From Ursus arctos (taxonomy: Eukaryota > Chordata > Mammalia > Carnivora > Ursidae), in assembly GCF_023065955.2 (NCBI RefSeq), contig NW_026622997.1, forward strand, positions 9,596,001 to 9,660,000: a DNA stretch of 64,000 nt, read 5' to 3'. A program made the position numbers and the translations under genes. Under the pieces are notes generated by a model. That model was given only the letters and a program-made list of their open reading frames with translations, had not been told where the DNA came from and did no database searches. This document shows, piece by piece, positions 46,060 to 58,455 of this stretch (positions within the stretch are counted from its first letter, which is position 1; every line of letters starts with the position of its first letter).

Positions 46060-47720
46060 ATGTAAGGAAGATGGTGAGGTAGGAAGAACCCAGAGCCTCC
46101 CCATGTAGACAATAATGGCACTGGCAGAATCTCTCTGATGTAACTATTTTATACCCAGGGAATCCACTGAAAGCTTGCAACATCTAGAAGAAGGCTTAAA
46201 TGGTAAGTTGTAGTTAATTTTGGTCAACTTCAACTCTTAACACAATAGCATCCCCCACCCACCAGGCCCCTGGCAGGGCAGCCGTGCATATGTCCCTAAA
46301 GCAGCTTGCACACAGCTTGCGAGAGCTCGAACGGGTCCTCTAGATAACAGGGATTTGTCTCTGATCACTGATTGCTGCTTCTGATTGCAGAGATGCAGAC
46401 AGAGATAGGCAACAGTGTTGTAGTCTTCCTTGCCGTTTTTATAAACCCTGACTCCTCCAGCCAAAGTGCTTTCAGAAGGATTTTAACAGCTGGCCCCTGT
46501 TTTGGGAACTTTTTCCCTTCCTGTTTCCCTTTTTTCATTTTGGGGGCTAGACATTTAAGGACTAGGACATTCAAAAGCAACCACATATACATTTAAAAAT
46601 ATGAATACATACACATTTACACACATGAATTTAGAAAGTCACAGCATGTACCCAGGGAAAGTTACAGGCTCAGAAAAATCCTGAGAAGACCTTAGGTTTA
46701 CATCTCAGGCTGATCATTAGAAAAACAAAACCAAAAACCAGCGAGGGGAGAATCTGAGTTCCACACTTAACACCTGATAAGATTCAAATGTCCAGTGATC
46801 AACAAAAAGAATCACAAGACATATAAGGAGACAGGAAAATATGACACATTCAAAGGGGGAAAAAAAAAAGAAGAAGAAGAACAGACACCATCCCTGAGAA
46901 AGACCAGATGGCAGATTTATTAGACAAAGACCTTAAAACAACAGTCTTAAAGATGGTCAAAGAGCTAAAAGAAGATTTAGACAAAGTCAAGAAAAAAGAT
47001 GTATGAACAAGATGTAATTATCAGTAAAAAGATATAAAACATAAAAAGAAATCCAGGGCTGAAAACTACAATACTGAAATGGAAAGTTCATGTAAGAGAA
47101 TCAGAACAGCTTTAAGCAAATGGAAGAAGCAGTGAACAGGATCATCAATATTCTCAAGTCTGGGAAACAACCACCACAACAAAAAGACTAAAGAAAAGTC
47201 AACTGAGACTACAGGACATGTGAAGTGCCAACAAGTGGACCAGCATACATGTTGTAGGAGTCCCAGAAGGAGAAGAGAGAGAAGAGGGCAAAGAAATTAT
47301 TTGAAGAAACAACGGTTGAAAACTCCCCAAATTTGATTAAAGGCATGGAAATAAACATCCAAGAAGCTCAAATGAACCCAAGTAGGATAAACTCAAAGAG
47401 ACCCACACCAAGAGATGTTATAAACTATCAAAAGACAAAGAATCCTGAGAGCTTGTTTCAGCAGCACATACACTAAAATAGCAACAATGCAGAGAGGATT
47501 TAACATGGCTCCTGGGCAAGGATGAGAGAATCTTGAAAGCAGCAAGAAAGAAGTGACTCATCACATACAAGGGATCAATAGTTGCAGAAAAAATGGTGAT
47601 GGAGAACACAGCGTCCCCGTCATCCCATGAGTGATTGGACAGCTATCCACAAACAAAAACAGCTGTGGAAGACCTCTAGAGTCCACTTAGAAAGTTTAGC
47701 AACACAGTGTAACAAAAAAA
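46060..47720 (+). mobile_element. old L1/HAL1-type fragment (ORF1 part)
   Basis: ORF1-region words occur in order: 'ttaaaacaacagtcttaaag', 'aagaagctcaaatgaaccca', 'gactcatcacatacaaggga'. Only the ORF1 half is seen, as in HAL1. Frames are broken. A U6-like piece lies inside. Confidence 0.6.
47448..47526 (+). pseudogene. U6 snRNA pseudogene, 3'-truncated
   Basis: 'cttgtttcagcagcacata', 'cactaaaatagcaacaatgc' and 'catggctcctgggcaagga' are a clear, mutated copy of the U6 small nuclear RNA up to about its base 75. It sits in the L1/HAL1 sequence, and similar words aagaatcctgaga and agagaatcttgaaag stand on its two sides. Confidence 0.8.
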
Positions 47721-48370
47721 AAAAAAAAAAAAGAATAATCACGAACTGCATTTGCTTGTATCATCCCATCCCCCAAACTGACATTGTACAGCATCAAGAA
47801 GGAGCTCGATGCTAGAAAAAGTACCTCTCCCCAGGAAGGAAGAGCACGGTGAGCAACACGTTTTTACAGCCTTTTGGGACACTGCGTGAGTGACCTGCTT
47901 CCGTACCACTCCAACCAGACTAGCAAACCTGAAACACACAGAGCTGGCTAGGAACAAGGAAGAAACGCAGCGGCTTGATTAGCAGACATGCAGTGAGAGC
48001 AAATGCAGTTTACAGAGATCTGATCTGCAGACAAACTCGGCAAACTTTGCTACTGATAAAGCCAGTGACCAGCACAGCTGCCACGGACCCCCTGCAGATT
48101 TTGCCAGCTTTCACCCCACAGGTAAACACATTTGTTCACTGACACCAGCTGCTTAATTCCCTTCTCATTCCCTCCCACCCTGCCCCTGCCAGAGACAGCC
48201 ATCTGATAGGCATCCAAGGTCTCTGAGGCTGCAGCTGTGCAAGTGTAACAGACCAGTCACCTGAATCCCTCCTTGCCTCTGCCAGAGCCCTGGAGCCATG
48301 CCTGCAGCCAGCTTGGGCCTCTGCAGCTGCATAAGCATAACACTCTAGCCTAGAACCCTCTCCCTGCTGA

Positions 48371-48760
48371 CACCCCTTGCTCCCTGTTGTGCCCATGGAC
48401 GCTAGCCCCTCTAGGCGTGCATCTGCATCCCACCAGCCTGATGCCTGTCATCTGCCTGCACAATACTCTGCATGCCCTGGGGATGGGAATGGGGGGAGAG
48501 TGTGAAGCCACAGGTGAGAATGCCAATAGCCAGAGCTGCCACCCCCCCACCACCATCCAACTGCTTGTGGTCCTGGATCAGGCCCTGCCTTCTGTCACTG
48601 GCCAGCAGCCCTGTGCTCAACAGCTAGCCCCTTCAGCTGTGTACCTGCATGTCCCTTGCTTGATTCCTGTCACTGACCTCCACTATAGTGTGCATGCCTG
48701 GGGGGAAGATATGCAGCCACAGGAAAGCATGCTGATAATCAGGGCCAGTTTCTGGTAAGC
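48371..48760 (+). repeat. two imperfect direct repeats of about 195 bp in the L1 5' region
   Basis: Both copies share 'agccacaggtgagaatgc / agccacaggaaagcatgc', 'gcatgccctgggga / gcatgcctgggggg' and 'ctgcatcccaccagcctgat / ctgcatgtcccttgcttgat' at matching distances. Shorter related units lie at about 48176-48370. Confidence 0.55.
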
Positions 48761-49580
48761 TCATAGTTGGCCCCAGCCCTTGGTATCTGCCTTGGCCCCA
48801 TCACTATGTGTCTGCAACACCCCTGCCACTACATAGGCACCTGCAGCTGACCCCCACAGGTGAGTGTGCGCACCCTTATAGTTCTGGCCACCACCACTGC
48901 CTGCTGAGGTTCCTGGCACCTAGAAGTGTTGCTGAAGACTCCAAAAGCTCTTGCAGCCACTGCAGACCCTCTGAGGTTCTCACCGAGGACCATACAGTTG
49001 TTAATGTTGTGGACTCCGGTGACAGCCAAAGAGACATCATGCCCACTCATACCCAGTGCTGCCATGTGTCCCCAAACTTGGTACAATGCACCATTAGACC
49101 CAGGGTCACAGCACAGTCCAGCATGCTCCCATCCACAGGCGAAAGCTTCCCTTACTGAAATCAGTTTATTAAGTCTAGAAGAGATGACTACTTCAGACAC
49201 CTACACAAGGCTACAAGGATCATGAAGAATCAAGGAACATGTCTCCACCAAAGGAATACAATAAGCTTCCAGTAATTGTCACCAAAGATATAGGAATTGC
49301 TGAACAAAGAATTCAGAAAAATCTCTTGAGATTTCTCTCTTGAGCTCAGAGAACTATAAGAAAACACTGATAAATGTTTTAACAATATCAGGAAAGCAAA
49401 ACAATAACAAAATAAGAAGTTCAACAAAGAGATAGAAAACATAAAAAAGAACCAAATGTTGGAGCTGAAGAATGCAATGGCCATACACACCTCAACACAA
49501 GAACGGCTATCTATGACAAGCCCACAGCTGACAGGATCCTCAGTGAGGAACGTCTGAGAGCTTTTCCTCTAAGATAAGAA

Positions 49581-49781
49581 ATGAGACAAGTGTGCTCACT
49601 CTCACCACTCTTATTCAACATAGTACCAGAAGTCCTAGCCAGAGCAATCAGGAAAGAAAAAGAAATAAAAGGCATCCAAACAGGAAAGAAAGAAGTAAAA
49701 CTATCTTTGTTTGCAGATGATATGATATTGTATAGAGAAAATCCTGAAGACACCACAAAAAAAAAAAAAAAAACCTCTTAA
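49581..49781 (+). pseudogene. L1 ORF2 reverse transcriptase fragment
   Basis: The frame reads [20 protein letters not shown], then KLSFADD-type FADDMILY, the catalytic Asp-Asp motif of L1 reverse transcriptase. It ends in an A-run and is truncated on both sides. Confidence 0.85.
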
Positions 49782-50507
49782 GATGAATCAACAAATTCAG
49801 TAAAGTTTCAGTATAAAAAATCAACATACTAAAAACAGTGGCATTTTTATATGCAACTGAGGAATCACTGAACTCTACCTCTGAAACTAGAAATACACTA
49901 TATGTTAGTTAATTGAATTTAAATAAAATAAAATAAAAATTTTTTAATAAAGTGAGATTGTGCAAATCTGTAGCTTGTGTTAGCAAAAAAAATTTTTTTA
50001 GGTTGCATTTCTATACACTAACAACAAACCATATGGAAAAGAAATAAATTTAAAAATGTCATTAGCATTAACATCAAAAACAATGGAATACTTAGAAAAA
50101 ATTTAACTGAGGAGGTGAAAGATCTATACCCTGAAAACTATAAGACTTTGATGAAAGAAATTGAAGAAGACACAAATGGAATGATATCCCATGTTCATGT
50201 ATTAGAAGAATTAATATTGTTTGAATGTCCATATTACCAATAGCCATCTGTAGATTCAACGCAACCACTATCAAAATTCCAATGGCATTTTTCATAGAAA
50301 TAGAAAAACAATACTATAATTTGTATGGATCCACAAAAGAACCCACATAACCAAAGCAATCCTAAGAAAGAAGAATAAAAGCGGAGGTATCACACTTCCT
50401 AATTTAAACCATACCACAAAGGTATAGAAATCAAAACAGTATGGTACAGGGGAAAAAATAGACCAAAGGCACAGAATCAAGAGCCCAGAAATAAATTATT
50501 GCATATA

Positions 50508-50852
50508 CAGTTGATCTTTGAACAACACAAGGGTAAGTGGTGCCCCCAAACCCCTGCCTGTGCAGTTGAAAATTTGTGTATAACTTTGGCTCCTTCAAAC
50601 TTAACTAGTAATAGCCTACTGTTGACTGGACACCTTACCAATAACATAAACAGTTGATTAATACACACTTGTATGTTATATGTGCTATATACTTTGTCCT
50701 TACAATAAAGTAAGTTAGAGGGGAAAAAAGTTTAAAGAAAATCACAAGGAAAGGAAAACACATTTACAGCACTATGCTGTATTTATCAAATAATAAGTCC
50801 ACATATAAGTGGATCCACACAGTTCAAACCCGTGTCACTCAAGGGTCAACTG
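50508..50852 (-). mobile_element. MER2-like Tigger DNA transposon, copy 2, inside L1
   Basis: The terminal inverted repeats are cagttgatctttgaacaac and the reverse of gtcactcaagggtcaactg, flanked by TA (50506-50507, 50853-50854). L1 ORF2 sequence continues on both sides. Confidence 0.85.
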
Positions 50853-51183
50853 TACAGTCAACTAATATTTGACAAGAGAGCCAAGAATACTCAATGGGAA
50901 AAGGATAGTATCTTCAATAAACGGTATTGGGAAAATTGGATAACCACACGCAGAAGAATAAAATCAGACCCTCTCTTACATCATTTACAAAAAGTGAACT
51001 TGAAATGGATTAAAGACTTAAACACAAGCAAGACTTGAAAACATAAAACTACTAGTAGATTACATAGGGACAAAGTTCTTGACATTGGGTTTAGCAGCAA
51101 TATCCTAGATATGACAACAAACGCACAAGCAACAAAAGCAAAAAGAAATAAGTGGGACTACATCAAATTAAAAGACTTCTGCC

Positions 51184-51227
<44 letters not shown>

Positions 51228-52009
51228 AGAAATTAAAAGGCAACATATAGAATGGGAGAAAATATTTACAAATCATATATCTGTTAAGGGGTTAATATCC
51301 AAATCTGATGAAGAATTCATGTAATTCAATAGCAAGAAACAACCAAACTGATTTTAAAATGGGCAGAGGAACCAAATAGACATTTTTCCAAAGAAGACAT
51401 ACAAATAAATGCCCAAGAGGTATATGAAAAGGTGCTCATCATCACTAACCATCATGAAAATGCAACCCAAAATCTCAATGAGATATCACCTCACACCTGT
51501 TAGGATGGCTACCATCAAAAAGACAAGAAATAATGAGTGTTGGTGAGGATGTGGAGAAAAGGGAATCCTTGTGCACTGTTGGTGGAAATGTAAATTGGTG
51601 CAGCCATGATGGAAAACAGTATGGGGGTATCTAAAAAAAATTAAAAATAGAACTACCATATGATCCAGCAATTCCGCTTCTGGATATATAGCCAACAGAA
51701 ATGAAAACAGGATCTCAAAGAGATATCTGCTCCCTCATATTCATTGCAGCATTATTCACAAAAGGCAAGATATAGAAACAACCTACATGTTCACCAGTGG
51801 ATTCAAGGACAAAACGATGTGGTGTATATATAATGAAATACTATTTAGCCATGAGAAAGAAGAAAATATTGCCATTTCGACGATTTGGATGAACCTTGAG
51901 GACATTATGCAAAGTGAAATAAGTCAGATGGAGAAAGACAAATACTGTATGATATCACTTATATATGAAATTTAAAAAAGTCAAACTCAGATAAACAGAG
52001 ACTAGAGTG

Positions 52010-53560
52010 TTGGATAAACCCTTTTCTCCACCCCAGTTCACTAATAGTTCCACAGAGCACAGAACTAAGAAAATAGGAATGGTTGGCTATAGAGTAAAGC
52101 CTCTGACTTTGGCCTTGGGGCCAGTAATGCAGAGGAGGGGCTTGAGGGAGAGAGAGGAGGGCATAGAGAGGGAGGCAGAGGAGGAGAGAGGGAGGGACTT
52201 GGGGCAGGGGGGGACAAGAAAGACAGAGAGAGAGAAAAGGGATGTTGCTCACTGGGCAATAAGTAGCAACAGACCTTTGCCAGAAATAGAAGAAACAGAT
52301 TTCTCTAGAATACAATGGGTAAGCACTCCGTTCTTAAATGTGGATCATCTCTGGGAGCTTATTGAAAATAGTAATAAGTACTCTGACACAATAAAGCAAC
52401 ATTCATTTAAAAATTGGACATTGAAACCAGAATCTCTGGACAAATATATACATAGGAAAGCCAAAATTCTAATTGAGTTCTGCCCTACTCCAATGCCTCT
52501 GGTCTTTTCACAAGCACTTACTCTGAGTGTCAAGTCATCCAGAGTATTTCTAAACACACTTCTGATAATAGTCTTATTATAAGGCATGCCAAGGAGACCG
52601 AGGAATGATGCTTGTTATAGGAGGAGACGTAGAGATAGAAAGAAGAGTAGGCAGGAGACAAGAACTGACTTGCTTTCACCATGATGAAGTCAGGGTATCT
52701 AAGATTGTTTCAAATCTCCGTATGTTATATCACATGCAGGGCCAAATGCTACACATCCCTCAAGATTGGGCCCAAATGCTCCCAGACCCTGTGCTGTCTC
52801 CACTTCATACTCCACTTTTTAATCTCCTTGTTTCAGTTAAAAGGGGTTTATTTACCCAACTGCCATCTCAGGACTGAATATATTCTGCCTTGCATCTCTC
52901 CACCTCCACCCCAACCAGGCAGAAATCTTTGCAGTAGGAGGGAGGGATCCTGAGCTAAGTAGGTCTCTGGTCACCATGTCAGAATCTACTCAGAGGTTGA
53001 GATTGTGGGTTCAATTCAGGGGGCTGGAGGGATGAACCAAAGGGGACCTACTAAAAGTAACCTCAGAAGAGTTGAAAGCCATGCACACCCTGCTAGACGG
53101 ACCTACTGGTGTTACTCCCAAATCAGTAGCTCAAGATTTTGGTCCCGAGACCTCTTTTGTTGGAACTGTTCTTGTCATCGTTGGTTTTGAAGACCGTGAA
53201 GGAGCTTTTGTTTATGCAGATTGTACCATATTTACCTTAATAGAAATTAAAACAGAAAAATCTAAAATATTGATTGATTTTTTTAAAAAACCAATTGTAT
53301 GTTAACATAAAAAACCCTCTTTTATAGAAAAACCCTATATTTTCCAAAACAAAAGAAAATTAGAAAGGCAGCAATGTTTTATATATTTGCACAGCTTTTT
53401 AGTGACTGGCTTAAAAGAGGACAGGGGATTCCCTTACCTACTTCTGCACTCAGTCAGTTGTGGTTTGTATTCTTCTTGAGGCATATGAAGGAAATCCAGC
53501 CTCAACTTGATATATAGTTGAAAGAGGATACTATACTTTGGCTAATTGAACTTAAATTTA
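52010..53560. other. unassigned sequence with a purine-rich tract
   Basis: A GA-rich tract lies at 52130-52240. The frame 52007-52582 is 191 codons but its first third is this low-complexity tract, so it is not called. No repeat recognised further right. Confidence 0.35.
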
Positions 53561-53569
53561 AAAAAGGAA

Positions 53570-53661
53570 AAGAGGCAGGAAGGCAGGAAGGCAGGAAGGC
53601 AGGAAGGCAGGAAGGAAGGAAGGAAGGAAGGAAGGAAGGAAGGAAGGAAGGAAGGAAGGAA
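53570..53661 (+). repeat. microsatellite (GGCA/GGAA)n
   Basis: About six aggaaggc units pass into about fifteen ggaa units. Confidence 0.95.
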
Positions 53662-53689
53662 ATTAGTTTTTAGTAGCCTCTTGGATGAG

Positions 53690-54480
53690 TTAGACACTCT
53701 CCTTTGATACTACACCAAACCTCAACTAGATGCGGTTTCTTTCATGTAGTTACAGTGTAGAATCCGAAACCTTGTCAATGAACTTTTCATACTCTCTTAC
53801 GTTACAATTTGGGTTTTCTTCCATTTTGCAAGGATCTCTTATCCACATGTGATTTTGTAACATCACTCATGGTTGTTTGGAAAATCAGATTTCATTGAGA
53901 TATGCGGATCTTTCAAATGTTCATACCTTTCATTATATCCACCATTAAACATTTACTTCACTGCTGATCTCATCAGAGAAGTCCTCAAGCGCTAGGAAGC
54001 TGTCAATCTCATGGTAGATACAAGTGTTCCAAAATTACAGTGTTTCTTCCAGAGTTCAGATTTTAAAAGTGGCAACACATTCTTTCTGATGTTTTCCTTG
54101 AAGTCAGAGGCTCATTTCAATGGTTCTCAAGAAAACGTCTACTAAATGCTGCTGTATGTTCATAGTTTATTAGTCATTCTTTACAGTAGAAAGGGTGCTG
54201 TGAGAAAAGCAGCTACTTCAACTCACGAGTCAACTATCACTACAGTGCTTTTCCTCAAGGCAGCCATCACACTTGGCAGTTGAAAGCGCCTTATAATTAC
54301 TCCCCTTTTTGTTGCATAGACTATCAAATGCCATGGACTCAAAGGTTGAGGTTTTATATAATGAATGATTTTGCCTGGTTTATCTAGGATATTCTTAAAT
54401 GTTACTGGCATGGTTTTACCCACCATTGCTTTTGCACCACCAGTGCGAATGTCCTCCAAGGGAAGGCAAACAATGTCTTA
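53690..54480 (-). pseudogene. decayed hAT transposase-like sequence
   Basis: On the minus strand, pieces in the order of a hAT (Buster/ZBED-type) transposase can be read. They are GGAKAMVGKT and MPVTFKNILDKPGKIIHYIK (54450-54330), then 'EHLKDPHISM' and 'FPNN' (near 53900), then EYEKFIDKVSDSTL (near 53760). In-frame stops, shifts and a missing His-rich block separate them. It could be a transposon remnant or a retrocopy of a domesticated gene such as ZBED5 or FAM200; I cannot decide. Confidence 0.6.
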
Positions 54481-54710
54481 ACGTTGTCCTAAACATAGTG
54501 TTGACTTCATGAATCCCCATCCCCCCTCCCAGAGTCCTGGAACCCCTGGAGACCTTTCATTAAGCGCCTCTGTCCTACCCTGTAACAATTGCTAAAGCAT
54601 GGCATGTGCTCTAACCTAGAGGGGGAGCTCAAGGCCTTCTGATCCTTTTCCTTCCCTCTCCTCCCCTATCTACCCGCCATCCTGACTTTGGAATCAAAGA
54701 GGAGAAGGAA

Positions 54711-54963
54711 GGAAAAAATGAAGGGGGGGGGGGGTAAACAGAGGGGGAAATGAACCCCGAGACACTATGGACTCCAGGAAACAAACTGAGGGTTTTAGAG
54801 GGGAGGGGGGGTGGGGGATGGGCTAGCCCAGTGAGGGGTATTAAGAAGGGGATGTATTGCATGGAGCACTGGGTGTTATACACAAACAATGAATCATAAA
54901 ACACTACATCAAAAATTAATGATGTACTGTATGGTGATTAACATATCATAAAAAAAAAAAAAA
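54711..54963 (+). repeat. L1 3' end, carnivore type
   Basis: 'gagcactgggtgttatacac', 'aaaacactacatcaaaaatt' and 'gtatggtgattaacatatca' followed by an A-tail make a carnivore L1 3' terminus, here 5'-truncated to about 250 bp with a G-run. Confidence 0.8.
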
Positions 54964-54969
54964 GGCCAG

Positions 54970-55835
54970 TATGGAAGATCCAAAGGGACTTGGCTTTAGA
55001 GCTTAAAGTTCTCTCATTCTAGACAATACCCTTCCTTTTCTTCATTCAGTTATTTAAATGACCCACTCCTTGTGAGTTTCCAAATACAGTTACGTCTCCT
55101 TCATTGTTCCAACTACCCAAGACCCAGTGTCTGCTTCTCAAGGGTTTCACCTCCCTGAAGAGTCCATATGGGGCTCTCTGCCTAAAGAGAGGAGATGGCT
55201 GGAGCCCAAAGAGACCTTTTGGGCCACTGCTTGTCTTTGTCACATGGGGTCACTAATGAAAATAAGTTCTGTCCTGTGTGACAGAGGATACCCCCCAGAT
55301 GCTGCCAGTTGTCTGCCCAGACCCACTTCCCCAACAACCCGCCCAAGCCCACTGTCTCCATGGGAATGGGATGCTCCAAGGGCACAGTCTTTACTTCACA
55401 CCCCATACTCAGCCATCATTCTCCAAACCACAGCACCAGTGCTAAAGAGAGTGGACCTGGAGGAGCTTCCTGGCCTCACCCTACCCCGCAGCCTGCACTC
55501 CCTCTGTCCTTCTTGCCCTTTTCTGCTTCTGGGTCTTGTGTGGACCCTGTGGGGTTGGCTCAGCTTCAGGCATCCTTGGGGGGGTACTCAGTGGGCATCC
55601 ATTTCCAGCCTATAGACTGCACTGAAGACTTAGCTTTGCCTCTCCAGAGGTTATCTCTTCACCTCCTCTTCCGTCGTCCCTTACTATTTTTCCTGTTTTG
55701 TCAGTGGTGTATTTGATTTTACAGCTCTGTATCCCCACACTACTCAAGTATAGCAAATTGCCTTGATGTCTGCTGTTTGTTTTCCATTTTATCTTTGTGC
55801 TTTAATTTCCTTTATTTTTTTAAGGTAAAAATGTT
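54970..55835. other. unassigned GC-richer sequence
   Basis: A 162-codon frame (55127-55615) has no family resemblance. No repeat recognised. Confidence 0.35.
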
Positions 55836-55839
55836 CTGC

Positions 55840-57640
55840 TTCCAACTTGTTTTCCTGGATTTTCTATTAACTATTTTTAATTAGAAAAGTAATAAAAGCA
55901 CATGATGAAATGGAGTATGATAAAAGGGTAGACAATGAAAAGCAAGCAAGACCTCTGGTCTGCTAATCCCTGTCTCCAGAGGCCACAGTGTTACCAGCGT
56001 CTGGTGTTGTCTTCCAGAAATGGTCTAGGCATAGAATAAGCATAATCCTCCCTCTTTATTGAACCAATGGAAGCTTCCTTTTCACACAGTCTGGACCTTT
56101 TGTTTCCTTTTAACCTTGTATCTTTGAGATTGTCTTATATCAGCATGCAAAGAGCTATCCCAGTATTTGTAGGGGTTGCACCAATAACACAAATTAGGGA
56201 TGTACGTGATACATTGCATCTGTCCCCTTTTTATAGAACACGGAGGTTGTTTCTGATCTCTTCCTGTTACAGATAGTACTTCAGTAAAATATGTACATAC
56301 ACAGAGTAGGGGAAAATTTCTAGAAGCACAGTTCTTAGGTCAAAACTATTAGCTTTGAAAATGTTGGTAGATATTATCACATTGCCCTCCAAGGCATAGG
56401 TCATACATAACATAGGTGTTGGAAGTATTGTTCCCTGTATGTTTTCATTAGATTTTGTTTATTGTAGCCATGAAGAAATGATGGATTTTTATGCAAGTAA
56501 ATTATCTTTTATGCTTTGCAGGTAAATTCACGTATGACTTTTAATCTTTGTTTCTTTCTTAATTCAGGTCTTCTATTTAAGATATTTTTTCCCTGTACTG
56601 TGCTTTTTTCTAGTCTCTTTTGCTTTCAATTTCGACAAAAAAATTTTCCATCTTTTTGGAATTTATTTTGAGAATTAGAATCAGGGAAGAGCTTTATTTC
56701 TTCCCAAATGGCCTTTTTTTTTTTTTACCAATAGTAATCTATTTTTTATAGACTTATTCATTCATTTTGGGGGGGGAAGGGCAGAGGGTGAGGAGAGTGA
56801 GAATCCCAAGCAGACTCGATGCCAAGCACAGAGCCCGACGTGGGGCTTGATCCCAGGACACCGAGACCAGGACCTGGGCCAAATCCAAGAGCAAGAAGCT
56901 CAACAGACTATGCCACCCAGGCGCCCCATCAGTAGTACGTATTAAATAATTCATATTTTCTCCACTGATGCTAAAAATCACCTTCATCACATAGTTCTTA
57001 TTGTTAATTGCATTCATTGCTAGGTTAGCTGTTCTGTTTTAGTGATCTGTCTTCTTAGTCACATGTCAGGATCAATCTGTTAAGTAAATAACTTTAAAAT
57101 ATGTTTTAATATGTGTTAGGACAAACCTCCTACTCATTCTTTTTTTCTACTCAGAATTTTCCTGGCTATTTTCATATGAATTTTAGTATATAGTTCTCCA
57201 AAATATTTTTGTTTTATTGGGGTCCCAGTAAATTTGTGGATTCTCTTAGGAAGAATGAACATCTCTCTCCTATTGTTTCTTCCTATTCAAGGACAGGGCT
57301 CTTCTTTTCATTTATGTACACTTTTGTGTCTCTCAATAGAAATATAGTTTCCTTCAACGTACAGATTTGAGCCTATATATTTCTTGTTAAGTTTATCTGT
57401 AAGTATTTTGTACTTCTTGTAGCTTTTATTAAATGGAATATTTCTCTCACTAAACATTCTGTCCCCCTTGCCCTAAATTTTTAGTTTCATTATTTAAAAC
57501 AAAATTAAGTGTCTTTATTTGGGGGGGTATTATTTTACTTTTAACTCTTTAATATTTAATTCATTCTTAATCCTTCAATCCTTCTATTTTTGTGATTTAA
57601 ACTTATTCCTCAGGCTTTAGCTTTTTGTCTCCTTTATCCC
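55840..57640 (-). repeat. old L1 fragments, antisense, split by a SINE
   Basis: 'atattatcacattgccctcc', 'gaatttattttgagaattag' and 'gtaaatttgtggattctctt' are in antisense order for the 3' half of an old L1 (ORF2 end). Strongly diverged. Confidence 0.45.
56745..56937 (-). repeat. SINEC
   Basis: Antisense SINE ending 'gccacccaggcgcccc'; the duplication is decayed. Confidence 0.85.
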
Positions 57641-57804
57641 AAACATGATCAGTAAGCAGTTTTCTGTATCATGTACCGACTATTACCCAATGTGTGCTGT
57701 CTCATTGTCCACTAACACTCACAAACCACCTTTCACATATGACAATGAACAAGCATCTCTGTCTTCCATGTGGGCGTGGCTTTCAGTTAACAATTCAGTT
57801 TTGG

Positions 57805-58026
57805 GGGGAGCCTGGGTGGCTCAGTCAGTTAAGCGTCTGACTTCGGCTTTGGTCATGATCTCTGGGTCCTGGGATCGAGCCCAGCGTGGGGCTCCCTGCT
57901 CAGCGGGGAGTCTCCTTCTCCCTCACCCTCTGCCCCTACCCCCTCCACTGCTCATGCTCTCTCTCTCTCACTCTTGCTCACTCTCTCTCAAGTAAATAAA
58001 TAAAATCTTTGAAAACAAAAAACACT
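57805..58026 (+). repeat. SINEC
   Basis: Complete SINE with duplication attcagttttgg / attcagttctgg (57793-57804, 58027-58038). Confidence 0.9.
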
Positions 58027-58271
58027 ATTCAGTTCTGGCTGAATTGCCATCTCTGCTTGTCGAGCAGTGACTTCCCAACTATACGAATATTCTATTTCAT
58101 TTTTGCCCCTTTTTAATAAAAAAGAATGAATAACTAAAAGAAAGAGGGTTAATTTTATTTATAACACAATGAGATAAAGATAGAAATATTAGTTGTGCCC
58201 CAAACTTCCAGCTTACTAGGCTTACATAGATTTAACCTGTGTTCATTAGAAATAACTAAAGGGTAAGTGGT

Positions 58272-58281
58272 TTGTGTGTCT

Positions 58282-58321
<40 letters not shown>
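58272..58321 (+). repeat. (TG)n microsatellite
   Basis: About sixteen uninterrupted gt units after an impure start. Confidence 0.95.
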
Positions 58322-58325
<4 letters not shown>

Positions 58326-58337
58326 AGGAGAATATTC

Positions 58338-58455
58338 CTTTTTTTTTTTTTTTTTGGTGGGCAGCAAAGCAAAGTTTATTGAGCAATAGTAAAGTTTATT
58401 GAGTGACAGTACAAAGCTTCCAAAGAGGGAGAAGACACAAGAGGGTTACCCTGAT
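58338..58455 (-). pseudogene. short antisense retrocopy with A-tail
   Basis: On the minus strand about 100 bases end in 'ctcaataaactttgctttgc' and an A-tail of 18. Two AATAAA signals stand in a row. The insertion is bounded by gagaatattc (58328-58337 and 58456-58465). The source RNA is not identified; the end resembles an LTR-derived transcript or an mRNA 3'UTR. Confidence 0.7.

Larger units (their letters stand above)
47740..52000 (+). mobile_element. L1 element with 5' region, internally deleted and interrupted
   Basis: The order runs from a 5'UTR-like region (about 48000-49200), through the start of ORF1 (49260-49490), to the ORF2 reverse transcriptase (49581-49781, with LFADDMILY), later ORF2 (50000-50500 and 50865-51800), and the beginning of the 3'UTR near 51985. 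Most of ORF1 and the first half of ORF2 are missing. 49870-49960 looks like an inserted L1 3' end. An A-run of over 40 lies at 51189-51233. It is dead as an element. Confidence 0.65.

Noticed and set aside
52007..52582. 191-codon open frame on the plus strand
   Set aside because: Its first third translates a GA-rich low-complexity tract and its start overlaps the end of an L1; no family resemblance.
55127..55615. 162-codon open frame on the plus strand
   Set aside because: No family resemblance; proline-, serine- and leucine-rich composition as expected from CT-rich sequence.
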